The notes beneath the pieces are model-generated. The model searched no databases. It was not told where the DNA came from and was given only the letters and a program-made list of their open reading frames with translations. Shown here piece after piece: positions 22,726 to 33,886 of a DNA stretch of 64,000 nt. The DNA comes from Ulva prolifera (taxonomy: Eukaryota; Chlorophyta; Ulvophyceae; Ulvales; Ulvaceae). Each line of letters opens with the position of its first letter. The first letter of the stretch is position 1. The stretch is taken from contig CM041202.1 of NCBI GenBank assembly GCA_023078555.1, positions 4,274,022 to 4,338,021 of the forward strand. The letters run 5' to 3'. The position numbers were made by a program, and so were the translations under genes.

Positions 22726-25700
22726 CTTGGACACATCATTCATAAACTTCTGAACGTTAACAAGCAACCGCTTAATCTTGGAGCTGGTCAAGGCAGAGCC
22801 CTCCGACGCGGAAGGTAAAGATGCCATTGCATAGCAGCCGTAAGTCAGATAAGGTGGCAAATCCCACAAAGGTTGAATGTGTGTAGCAGTGTGAACGGCA
22901 TGAGAAAAGGTGCGGCAACACCGGCACACATTGACAAGAATTTAACCCCATAAGTGCCTATCGAGGATGTAATTGGTGCATTCAGGTAGTGTAACACGCT
23001 ATATGGCGACTAGGTGCTACCATGCCGGGGTTCCAACCCGGTGAATGACCATGCCCAACATGACTAGTGCTGCGGGGATGGCATAAGTGGTTCCGATGTG
23101 ATCGTGCACATGGACCTAAGACCGAGAAATATCGGCGGAGCGGGCAGGATACGGTCAAGAATATCCTGCATCGGACCCAACTCCCCATGACCGGTAACGC
23201 CCAGGTAAGTGCTATATGGATCCAGGCGTCCCCTTCAACAAATAGCAGGGCACAGCAATGGCCTAGCACAGGCTCGCAGCACAACAAGAGCAGAATTGCT
23301 GGCTGGAAACTGCTGCAACAAGCGTCGGCTTGGGTTTACGCAAGCGCGCTGATTCGCGTCGCGTCCTCGGCACTAAGCGCGGTGGCCTCGACATTGTGGC
23401 CGGTGCAGTGTCCACGCCACGTGTACTATGCGCACGCTGTAAGAGGTGTGCCAGCCGTGCGCGTGCACCGCACGGGAATTGTGCAATCATCACTTCGCGT
23501 TGTTTCGCAGATGCATTTTGAAACAGGAAATCCGCGACCTTGTCTAAACAATTATCCAACTCACCAACAGGCAACCAGAGGTCGTGTTGAGATGAGTACC
23601 CTTTCCACCGGACAAGATAATGCGGACCTTTAAGGGGGCCCGTGTCCTGTGATTGTGCCGTTGGCGTGTGCGTGCGCCTATAATCTAAGACGGCCTCGAC
23701 TTCAAATACATTGTCAGCGTCCGTATCCGGGCACGTCGCAGGAGAGGTGCTACACTCATGAAAATGAGCATAAACATAAGGTTTAAGGCACGAGAAATGG
23801 AATACATCATGAATCCGTAGCTCTCGCAATGTGGCAGGTAGTCGCAGCCGCGCAGCCCTTGTCCCAATCGAGGCCAAGATGCGACAAGGGCCAGCCCACC
23901 TGGCGGTGAATTTGCGTCTAAGCGCCGGGTGATGCAGCGCAAGTTTGGACAATGACAGCAGCACATCTTTGCCTACTTGGAATTGTTGTGAGTACTCATG
24001 GTGAACTGTGGAAGACTACATGCATTGTTTGGCCTCTGAAAGTGCTTGCTTGGCCAAATGATACTAAATTCTGTGCAAAATAGATGTATGCACACGCCGT
24101 GTTTGTGGCAAGCCAAATGCTAACGCGGTAGGCGACAGTGGTGGTGTAATGCGGTTGAGTTGGAAGGGGCTGCAGCCAGTGCTTTCATTCTTTGAACTGT
24201 TAATGCTGAATTCAACATGCAGCAGGAACGAGTCGCAATCGTCGTGCGCGGGGCCGACAAAGTGTCTGAGCGCCTCCCCAATGACTCTGTTGAGGCGCTC
24301 CACTTTGCCGTTGGCTCTAGGGTGATATGAAAACGTCAAGCGGAGTTTAATGCCCATGTGCTCGCAGACAGATTTGAAAAACGTGTTATTCCACTGCACG
24401 CCCCTATCGCTGCATATGCCCAAAGGCAGACCATTGTGTGGATAGATGTGTTGGAAAAACAACTTAGCAAAACCCGGACCATCGAGTGTGCTCAGTGCAG
24501 GTATAAGCCGGACCATCTTGGAGAACTGGTCCACAAAAACAACGATGCAGTCATACCCAGAGGCAGTGCGCGGTAAGTGCGCGGTAAGTGAGTGATCATA
24601 TCCAAGCTCACCACCCGCCAGCACGCTGTGGGAACAAGTAGCGGGGATAAAGTGCTATCAGAACAGCCTGGAGATTTCATTATCTGACATGAATGACATT
24701 GTGACATGAATGATTTAATGTCCGTGCTAATGTCAGGCCAGTAGAATGTGTCCATAATGAGTGCTTGTGTGCGATGAACTCCCATGTGTGCATGCCACGG
24801 GTGTACATGATGCCTCAACAAAATCTGTTTTCGCAGTCCATCATGGTCCGGAATCACTAGCTTGTGGCCCCATAAATATGCTTGGAGATGTTTGTCGAAA
24901 CTATACCTGTGTGGAGGTGCACGGAATGCGGGGTCATGAGCATATCCCTGACGCAACCGTTCCCAGAATGAGTCTATTGTAACATCAAGAGTAAGGTGTT
25001 GGTTGTGCTGCGAATTCAGGTCCGCACCGATCTCCTGGAACGTCTGGGGGTCCAGATCAATGCCCTCGAGGTCAATCACCTCTGAGGGCAGCTCGGAGCT
25101 CACGCTGCTTGGGGTCGGGCTGCTCGCCAAGTTCACGACTTTCGGCCGCGGGCTGAGGGAAGCTAAGGTGTTGGGCTGCTGACGAGACGGTGCTGCCCGG
25201 CGACTGGAGGATGGCTTGACCGGCTGAGAGGGACCCCTGATGGTGGCCGTGGGGGTGGCGGTTGCCTGCCGTAACATGTCCCGGATTACCGGGTAAGCGG
25301 GGTTGCTTGGGTTGAGCAGCCCCAGCGCCCGGCGCAGGTCCTGACGATCCTGTGTCCTGGGGGAAAATATAGTCGTGGCGGCCGGTCTGTCGGCAGTATG
25401 CCATGCCGATGGGGAACCCCGGGGGGAGTCCATAATGACCGTGCCACGTGAGGGTGGCTGTGATAATGCCAGCGGTGGAAAACCCTCCGACAAGGCCGGC
25501 GCCTGGCCAGGCGACCTGCGTACTAGAAGGCTGGTCAGTGCCAACGCTGTGTAAGGTTCATGCGGCCGTTCAGCGGCTAAAGTATGACCATCATGCAGCA
25601 CAACTTCCGTTGTTGGCAAGTGTTTGGCGCGACTAACAGCATCAGCCACAACATTCTTGTCACCCGGAATATAAGTTATTTTCCAGTCAATGCGTGATAA

Positions 25701-27536
25701 TGACTCGAGCCAGCGGCCATGTTTGCCCGGCAGCTTTTTCTGAGTCTGTAAAAACCGAAGGGGGTTGTGGTCTGAATGAATAAAAACCGTATGGTTATTT
25801 TCCAAATAACATCGCCACTGCCTGTATCCAAATACAATTGCCCCCAGCTCTTTTTCAAGAGTATAATAATTTTCCTCGGCTCTATTCATCTTGCGGCCTA
25901 TCCAAGCAATAGGACAAAGTGTGTCCTCATGTTGCTGGGTAAGAACAGCCCCAATAAGCATAGTCCGATGCGTCAGTGTAAATGTGAAATGGTTTATTAA
26001 GGTCCGGGTGCCGCATAACTGTAGCATTGACCAGTGCATTTTTGATGTTCACAAATGCTGCATCACATTGCTTCGTCCAGGGGATGCTTTCCTTGGAGCT
26101 AATGCGCTGGAGTAAGGGTGCAGCTAGGGCTGGAAATTTTGGAAAAAATCTCCTAAATTATCCGGCTAAGCCTAGGAATGACCTAATGTTGTTGGTGGAC
26201 TTTTGCAAGTCAGCTACCGGCCAATCTTGCAGCACTTGAACTTTGTATGGATCAGGTTGGACCGTGTCGGCAGTGACAACATGTCCTAAGTATTTGATTT
26301 CTTGCAAGGCAAATTGAAACTTGTCTATATTGCAGTAAAACTTATGTTCAGCCAATCTGGTTAACACAAGGTCAGGGTGTTTGGTATGCTCCTCCTCAGA
26401 TCGTGCTAATACGACAATGTCATCAAGGTAAGCCAAGCAGATTTTACCTATGAGCCCCTTTACAACAACGTGCATTGCTTGCTGAAACACTGAAGGGGCA
26501 TTTGACAGACCAAAAGGCATGACTTTCCATTCATACAAACCGTCGGGTGTTCGAAAAGCAGTCTTAGGTCACGCCGCTGACGACAACCGGATTTGATGGC
26601 AACCCGAATGCAAATCAAGTGCTGAGAAAAAGTCATGTCCTTGTAATTGGTCCAACAGCGTGTCAATGCGTGGTAGCGGGTAGGTGTTTTTAACAGTGTG
26701 TTCATTCAGATACCTGTAATCAATGCAAATGCGAAGCTTGCCCCCAGGCTTGGGTGCAAATAGAACACAACTCGCCCATGGAGATACAGAGGGCTGCACC
26801 CAGCCCATGGTAAGCAAGTGATTGAGCTGCTTTTCCAACTTCAGAGTCTCGCGGGGTGTGAGTCTATACTGGCGCGCAGCCCTCGGGCGGGTGCCCGGCT
26901 ACAAATCAATATCCATTTCAAAACCTGACGCAGACGTGTTCGGCGGGGGAGGGCCTAAAGTGCCGCCCTCGCCTTTATGTTTGTCAACAACCAACTTAAT
27001 GCAGGCAGGAATGTTCGATGTGTCTTGTGGGACATGAGCGGGAGCAACCTGCTCCGACAAATAGCCTTTCTTCTTTGTGCCAGCACAACAGATCGGGGAT
27101 GTCGCGACTGTGGGCCTAATATGAGCCACATGTAAGGGTTGCTGGCCATGTTTGGCCTTGCTAGTCAATGCTTTCAGCTCACGCTGCGAACACATAAAAT
27201 CATCTTGTGTGCTAGACTCACTTGTGAATTTCGAATGACCAGCATGGACAATATAGAAGTAGGGTTTGTCTTTCTTACGACGCCCGCTCCGCAGCGGGGG
27301 TCATATACGACAATGCGCGGGTGTTTGAATGTGATGGACATGTCGACTGTAGATATGGCATCCAAAGCGAACAGGGCCTCGTTCGGCTGATATGATCCGG
27401 TGGCCGCGGGTAGCGAGTCCACCACAGTAAATTTCACACTAATAACACGGCGCCCAACTCGCGTATTTAGAACAACCTTGTCCAAGCATGATGCCTCAGA
27501 TCCGGAGATAACGACCGTGGCACTATGCGAAGCAGT
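21889..27536 (-). mobile_element. Ty3/Gypsy chromovirus, copy A
   Basis: Parts on the minus strand. Protease region near 27.5-27.4 kb. RT at 26.9-26.2 kb (GWVQPSVSPWASCVLFAPKP, CLAYLDDIVVLARS). RNase H at 26.0-25.6 kb (AWIGRKMNRAEENYYTLEKE). Integrase zinc site and core at 24.9-24.1 kb (HHVHPWHAHMGVHRTQAL, CHSCQIMK, FVDQFSKMVRLIP, YHPRANGKVERLN). Chromodomain near 23.75-23.5 kb (VFEVEAVLDYRRTHT, YLVRWKGYSSQHD). A further ORF lies downstream of pol near 22.9-22.5 kb. The 3' LTR is partly kept at 21889-22273; no gag or 5' LTR is seen. It is broken, with many breaks, and is cut at 27536 by a LINE. The family is the same as copy B at 50.3-58.2 kb. Confidence 0.85.
22684..22724 (+). repeat. Homopolymer (G)41
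   Basis: Forty-one G in a row inside the region downstream of pol in chromovirus copy A. The matching site in copy B has a run of five (51541-51545). It could be slippage expansion or an assembly/sequencing artefact. Confidence 0.9.
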
Positions 27537-27799
27537 TTTATCTTTTTTTGGCCCTTGTGGCGTTGTCTGCCACACGGGCGAATTCCTCTCCGTGACCTCG
27601 CACAGCGCCACCCTCTCAATACTTCAGGCCGCCCACTGTACACAACACAGAAACAAAACAACTGGGCAGCCATTCCTCCTGTTGTCCTTCTACAGAAGAC
27701 TTGACATCGTGAAGATTATCGCACAGGGCGTGGTTCCTTTTACCCAAGCATGCACAGAGGCTGCTTCCTCGGGGTTGCCGCACGGCTCCCTCTACCAAA

Positions 27800-28750
27800 A
27801 TGGAACTCACATACATGATGCATCCACAAGGCGATGGCCGCAACAAACCACTACGCGCTTGCCCGCACCCTACCACCACCGAATCTGCAACCGCGGCCAA
27901 CCACTTTGCACCCCTTGCCTCTGCACATGACAACCAGGCGGGTACTTCTGCAGCACCAACATGTGTCACAATTGTAAGCATGAATGTGAATGGTATGTTT
28001 ACACAATCTTTGTCATCTAAACATGTGGATGTTTGTGCATTTCTGTCATCAAATCATGTGGACATTTGTTCAGTTCAAGAAACCTGGTGCGACTTATCGG
28101 ACACAGAGAAAACTCTATGCCTGCTGCGCACAGGTTGACCGCATATGGTGCTCCGAAATACACAACTCAAACAACGGCGGCGGCACAGGCATCATCGTGA
28201 AAGACACACTGTCACACCTTACACACACACTATCCTGGGGGTCCAAGAAAAATCATCAGACGACCTGGGTACAACTGTGCGCTGGCGGAGAAACAACCAA
28301 GACAATCGGAAGTGTATACATACGGCCGGTGGCACACACCTGTCCTGCAGACAGCGACAGGTTCGATGCTGAACTGGACGCTCTCACACATGACATACAT
28401 TAACTGAAAAGGGATTCCACATCATTGTGTGCGGGGACTTCAACGCCAGGATTGGGAATGTACAAAATTCACACCATATTCCACTACATAATGAACCGTT
28501 CCGTAACTCACAGGGCTGTCGCCTAATAAGCATGGTAGAACAATGCAACATGCATGTCATGCACAACCACACTGCCTTTTCGCCGACATGCATGCATGCC
28601 GGCGGCACTTCTGTTGTTGACTACTGTCTGACGAGCTCTGCATGTAGGGACCGTTGCAGTGCACCTGCAATCCACTCTGCTGGGCAGTGTATCTCTGATC
28701 ACGCGCTGCTCACACTGTCACTGTCACTGCCACATGCCACACACATAAGC
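27800..28750 (+). pseudogene. LINE endonuclease (AP-endonuclease family)
   Basis: Starts at an ATG at 27800. The N-terminal motif is VTIVSMNVNGMF, then VDICSVQETWC with the catalytic Glu. The middle part (NNGGGTGIIVKDT, GSVYIRPV) lies in another frame, with a shift near 28.1 kb. A second shift near 28.4 kb leads to IIVCGDFNARIGN and the closing SDHALLTLSL. These are the standard EN motifs (QE, GDFN, SDH). The enzyme nicks target DNA to prime reverse transcription. Confidence 0.75.
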
Positions 28751-31293
28751 AAGCGCAAATGCGCTCGAACACACAAAAAACGGTGGAATATGAAAGCAAT
28801 GCAAAACGAAGAGTCAGTCGCAAACATTGAAACCGCCATGCAAGAGCCCCTTGCGCAATTGCTGCACGACATGGTCTCATGTACCATGCCGCATGCTGAA
28901 GCTGCCAACACTTTCACATCTGCCTTGACAACCATCCTACGTACCAATGGAGAGAAATGCTTTGGGAAACACCAGGTACGGACACATCGTGTGCAATGGT
29001 GTAACAAAGAATATGCAGACCTCAGACATGAATGCTGGACCCTTCATGAGACACAATGCCGGATCGGCAGCGACACTGACAAGCTCGCATTCCAGCAACG
29101 CCGAGGTTCGAAGAACCAGCTGAAACGTGATCTCAAACGTGCATACACCAGACAACACGCCAACCATGTCTCTAAAACGTGCACGCCAGGACTTGAGTCT
29201 AAAGTGTCATGGGTGTCAGCGAAGCGGTTGTTGAAACTGCTAACCAGGGGTGGCTCGACGGCCGAGCACCCTGTGCCTTCTGTTCTGTCTAGTGGAGTCC
29301 CCACTGATAACATCGACACAGTGATGCAGGTTTTCTCGAATCATTATCAATCTGAAATGAACCCGGTCCCACATGCCACATTCTGCGAACAAACTGATGC
29401 ACATGTCAGAGACACATTGCATGCATGGCGCCAAAATGAGCCTGAACACAACCAAGAGATGGATGATGCCTTCACACTTCATGAACTTCAACAAGCACTT
29501 GCTACAATGCACAACTGGAAAGCCGCAGACCATGATGACATCATCTGCGAACTACTGAAGGCCGGGGGGCCGCAATTGCAAACCGTCGTCCTGCAGCTCC
29601 TCAATTTCTGCTGGACGCACGAAACCATTCCCAATGCATGGTCACTTGGAACAGTTGTAAGCCTCCACAAAGCCGGGGATACAACATACCCCTCCAACTA
29701 CCGGGATATCACATTGCTTTCAATATTCCGAAAGCTTTTCAGCACACTACTCAGGTCCCGCCTCCAAAACAATATAACCCTCCACGAGTCTCAAGCCGCA
29801 TTCCGCGAGGATCGCGGCTGCGTAGACCATGTCCACACCTTTGCACGCATTGTCCGGGCGGCTGCTGCGGCAGACACACCACTTTATGCTTTCTTCTTGG
29901 ACATCCGGAAAGCATACGATACTGTGTGGCGCGACGGTCTGTCTTACAAACTGCTCCAGAAAGGAGTGACAAGCCGCCTGGGTTGGGTCATCGCACACAT
30001 GCTCTCAAACACGAAATCAAGGGTGCGCTTCCAAGACCAGGAGTCACCATACTTCCCCATCACCCTCGGGGTCGGCCAAGGCGCGCTGTCAACCATTATC
30101 TTTGATGTGTTCATTGATGATCTGCTTGAAACACTGCACACCCGTCCAAAAGAACTCTGCATTCCCCTTGACTCACCAAACACTGATAAAATTTCCGAAC
30201 TCACTTATGCAGATGATGTCAATGCCATGTGCTTGACACCGGAAGGGCTCCAGGGACATATTGATACAATCGATAAATGGTTGTTTCAATGGCGCTCCGT
30301 ACCAAATGTGTTAGAATCCGAAACTATGGTGTTCAATCAGCCGCGGGGCGGCGCACCAGTCGTCTTCCGGCTGCGAGGGTCGTAGTTGGAGACTGTTCAC
30401 GACTACAAATACCTGGGTGTTCTCTTTCAGTCAAATGGCTCTTGGTCTGAACATATACATCATGTACGCGCAAAGATGATCAAGGCACTTGGCGCGCGGC
30501 GGCCAGTGCTGCGTTGCCACTACCTCCCGGTGACCGCCCGGCTCCGCCTTGTTTATGCGTTCATATATACTCTTGCTTTGTATGGGGCTGAGGTCTGGAT
30601 TGGCCCGAAAACTGAACTTGACAAACTTGATACCATCTGTAAAAAGGCAATCCGCGTGGTGTTTGGCCTGCACCAATTCGATTGTAGGGAGGAGATTCTT
30701 TTTTCCGACACGGGCCTTCTGCCTGTGAGCTCAATGATCAAGGCAGCGAAGCTTTGCTGGTACGCAAAGCTGACACACATGGGGGCGGAGCGATTCCCGG
30801 TTGCGGTGGAATCCACCGTAATTCGGGGTCACTCTCAACGGGGACAGGGGGCGGGTGGGGACTTCCATTCCCGCATCACGGCCATTGCGGCGGAACTGAA
30901 ACGATATGCACACATCAGATTTGCCTTACAGGCTCCACCCGAGCCTGAGCATCGCCGCCGACGTGGGCCACCCAGGGTGTTTAAACTTCTCTGCACGCAT
31001 GATCAGCAAAGTCCAAACAAAGCCCTCTCACAATCACGTACTCAAATCTTACCCGTGAGAAGGTCGTGGCTGTCATGTGTTTGGCATACCTTGAACAACG
31101 ATTTGAGAAGCGTGGTCGCATCAATAAGGTCACTGGAGAGTGGTTGCCTAGTGTGATAACACACGAACTAGGGTCACTAGCCCCGTTTATGGACTCCGTT
31201 GAGCCCGATACTGTGCGTGTGCTAATGTCTCCTCGTTCTGGTCTGTCTCCTTTCTTGTGTCGGCACCGTAGTGAAAAGCATTTGAAATATTAA
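28427..31293 (+). pseudogene. LINE reverse transcriptase
   Basis: RT motifs in order: WSLGTVVSLHKAGD and YRDITLLSIFRKLFS, then AFREDRGCVDHVHTFARIV, YAFFLDIRKAYDTVWRDGL (first catalytic Asp), TLGVGQGALSTIIFDVFIDD and LTYADDVNAM (the YADD catalytic pair). Thumb: YKYLGVLFQSNGSW, and LRLVYAFIYTLALYGAEVW. A TAG stop at 30383-30385 separates RT from thumb, and a shift near 31.05 kb separates the C-terminal part (CLAYLEQRFEKRGRINKV), which ends at 31293. Confidence 0.8.
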
Positions 31294-31415
31294 TGTCACG
31301 ACATGTGGGTCGTTAGCAAGCACTCTGTGTTTACATGAGAGAGGGCGACATATTTATGCAATGAGTTTGAGGTCACACCTGTCACGACATGTGGGTCGTT
31401 AGCAAGCACTCTGTG
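31294..31415 (+). repeat. Two 36-bp direct repeats at the LINE 3' end
   Basis: The 36-bp unit starting TGTCACGACATGTGGGTCG occurs at 31294-31329 and again, identically, at 31380-31415, 86 bp apart. The first begins one base after the stop of the last LINE frame. They probably belong to the LINE 3' UTR. Confidence 0.85.
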
Positions 31416-31420
31416 ATGCT

Positions 31421-32007
31421 CACTAACTACAGCTACACTATATGCAGATCAATATCCCACAGTCATGACCACTAGCACACTGTTGCTGCATGATATGCAT
31501 TAGCCGCTACATTGACTCAGCACGAGTCAGCGCGAGTCAGCATGTCTACTCAGCGGGCGCTCAGCACTAGGCTAAACACACTTCTCTCAACAATTAACGT
31601 GCTGCTGATGTCTTCACATCCTACATCGCACGTGCACCCATCGGGGCAGTTCTGCCACCTGTCTTAGTGGCACATCGTGATCGGCATGTCTCCGCCGTTG
31701 CGGTTTTGGTGCGGCAGTTGCTCGCACGGCCGGTCCTTATGACAATGCCTCTGGTGTTTCGTGGTTTGATGTAGCAGTTGTTCTTATTGTCGGTGTTGAT
31801 GGTGTTGGTGGTGATGCTGGGGTGTCGGGTGTTGCAATTCGCCGGTCCCCTCTCGATGAGTTGGCTCGTGTTGTTGCATTCTGTGGCGCAAATCAGATTC
31901 TTCGGCAGTATGTTGCTTGGATGCCTCTTTCGGTCCCGGATCTCGGAGTTGTCCATGTCCAAATGGATACGGCTATGCATACTTCCGGCCCGTACCATAT
32001 ATGTCAT
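31421..32007. other. Intervening sequence with an unassigned open frame
   Basis: Short repeats of CACGAGTCAGC type occur near 31520-31545. A plus-strand frame open from 31684 to 32043 encodes about 119 residues (VAVVLIVGVDGVGGDAGVSG, then DELARVVAFCGANQILRQYV). I recognise no family. It runs into the LINE end at its 3' side. Confidence 0.25.
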
Positions 32008-32585
32008 ATGTGTTACAAAGGAAACAGCCGGAGGGGCCGGTAGCACCGCCAGGACCATAAGGGAGAGCACGAACAACGCAATGCGCACGCAGCAGGAGAG
32101 CAACAGCCAACGCGAAGGCACAACAATCACCCACACACCTCCACGCTCCCACACACTACCACACGAACCACACACTGAAACCCGACCCACGCACTCACGC
32201 ACCCGCACGCGGCCCAGACCCAAACCCAAACACACACCCAAACACCCACAAACCCACACGCCAACACGCCACACGACCCCGCCGCCCGCGCGGCCGCGGT
32301 AGCCCCATGCAGCGGCCCGGCCGGCGCCGGCCCCACACGGAAGCCGCCGGGGGCCCCCAGGACCCCCGCCCCAATGCCCCGATCAGGCCAGCCCCGGGCG
32401 CCGGGACAACACACACGGGGGCGTCCCCATCCGCAAAACCCGGAACGGAGCACGGCCGAGGCGCGCCGTGTGCGGGGGTCGGGGCACGCGGCCGAGGCAG
32501 CACACGCCGCCTACCAGCGCGTCCGAGCCTCGGACGGCGCCCAGCCCGCGAGAGAGCGACGAGGACGCCGCGGGCGGCTCGCCGC

Positions 32586-33886
32586 TCAGGCCGGATGGCC
32601 AGTGAGCGGCGAGAGATCATCACATGGGACTGCAAGTCCCGTCAGTACCGCCTTGCCCGCGTGACGCGCCATCAGCGGGGCAGCGGCGTGAACCTGCCGT
32701 GCAACGGCGCGGCAGAGCGTCGTGGAGATGTCGCGCATCGCATTCTCCAGGAAGCGCCGCCGAGAGACCGCGCCTGCCCCTGCAGCCACATCGGCGAGCC
32801 TGTTCAGGAATGCAAACGCCGCCGGGCCCACGCGCCCGTATGTTTCATGCGATAGCGGGACCAAGCTGAGCCCTCCGACTCCCGAGCGGCCGTACTTGTC
32901 GCGTTTCCGCCGGTCGGCGGCGTCCGCAGAGGCGCCGTCGCGCAGCGCAGCCGCGCGAACGTTGGACCTGCAAGCGGGTGAGTGACACACACGTCGCCGA
33001 TCACCGGCGAGCCCGGAAAGAACGCGAGTATGTCGCCCCGCTGGGCGCCCACGCGTGACCTGGGGAGGATGGCTGGCGGGGCGTCATGCGCGGGGCTCGC
33101 GTGCGGCTGTCCGACGCAAGGCGTGCGGGCGGCTGCCGGCGCACAGGGGAGGTCCCCTGCGGCCGCTGCGGGGCCTGCTGGGGCCGGCGATGCCGGGGTT
33201 GGGCCGGTCATCTCGACGTCATCCGTCAACACGACAGCAGCTGCGTAGGTGGTGGGAATGGGGACCTGGGCGCCAAGAGTGGTTGCGGGCGCGGCCGAGG
33301 CCAGGGAGGCCGAGGGATCGGGGGGGGCTGCTGTGGAAGAGGTTGGACGCGGTGCCGCGGGGCACGCATCGGGGGACCCTGGGGGGTGCTGAGGGCTGAG
33401 GACGGCGGCGCTGAGCACAGCCGCGCCCAGCACGGCGGCGGCGTCATCGCGCGCGGGCGTGGCGGAGGTGTCGCTGGAGAGGGGGGGCCAAGCCTGGGCG
33501 CCAAGAGGGGCTGAGGGCGCGGCCGGGGCTTTGGCGGGCGGGGAGGTGGCAGAGGGTGACGCGTTGCCGGTCGTGGAGGGAGCCGCGAGACCTTGACCGA
33601 GGCCCGTTGGGAGCCTGCTCAGGTGCGGCTCCACCGCCGATGTGATGCCGCTGCGCGCAATCACGCGCCTCCACGTCTCGACGAGCAGGTTTTGACGTGC
33701 GACGACCGTTCCCCAAAGAGAAGCGCAGACCAGCGAGTGCGTGCCCGCCTCCCCGCTTCGCCCGCATGGGCAGTCTCCATCATCGGCGAGGCGTGGGAGG
33801 AGGGATTCCCGAGCTGCAGCCGAGTGCACACACCGAACGCCATGTCGGATAGACCCGTGACCGGTCCGGGAAACGCTGTGAGCCAT
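32586..33886 (-). pseudogene. LINE zinc site and restriction-like endonuclease
   Basis: A CCHC site (CPCGRSGEAGTHSLVC) is followed by ARQNLLVETWRRVIARSG, as in R2-type elements. Next come about 170 residues of Ala/Pro/Thr-rich sequence. Then follows the nuclease core, RGDILAFFPGSPVIGDVCV, with the PD..D-type acidic pair, and the tail DKYGRSGVGGLSLVPL-SHETYGRVGP with the conserved Lys-Tyr. A frame change lies near 33.8 kb (joining the RT frame) and another near 32.95 kb. The Ala/Pro-rich insert inside the nuclease is unusual. Confidence 0.7.

Larger units (their letters stand above)
27537..31420 (+). mobile_element. APE-type LINE (non-LTR retrotransposon)
   Basis: A LINE with apurinic-type endonuclease and RT, inserted into chromovirus copy A: similarity between copies A and B stops at 27536. 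Order: about 260 bp of leader or ORF1 remnant, endonuclease (27.8-28.75 kb), RT (29.4-30.4 kb), thumb and C-terminal domain (30.4-31.29 kb), then a 3' end holding two 36-bp repeats. No RNase H is seen. The ORF needs at least three frame changes and contains one in-frame TAG (30383-30385), so it is dead. Clade is uncertain (L1/RTE/CR1-like). Confidence 0.8.

Noticed and set aside
22488-22739. Pro-rich frames around 22.7 kb
   Set aside because: They are translations of the (G)41 run on either strand.
33055-33514. Long Gly/Arg/Ala-rich frames opposite the RLE-LINE
   Set aside because: Shadow frames caused by high GC content; the minus-strand RT and endonuclease motifs explain the region.
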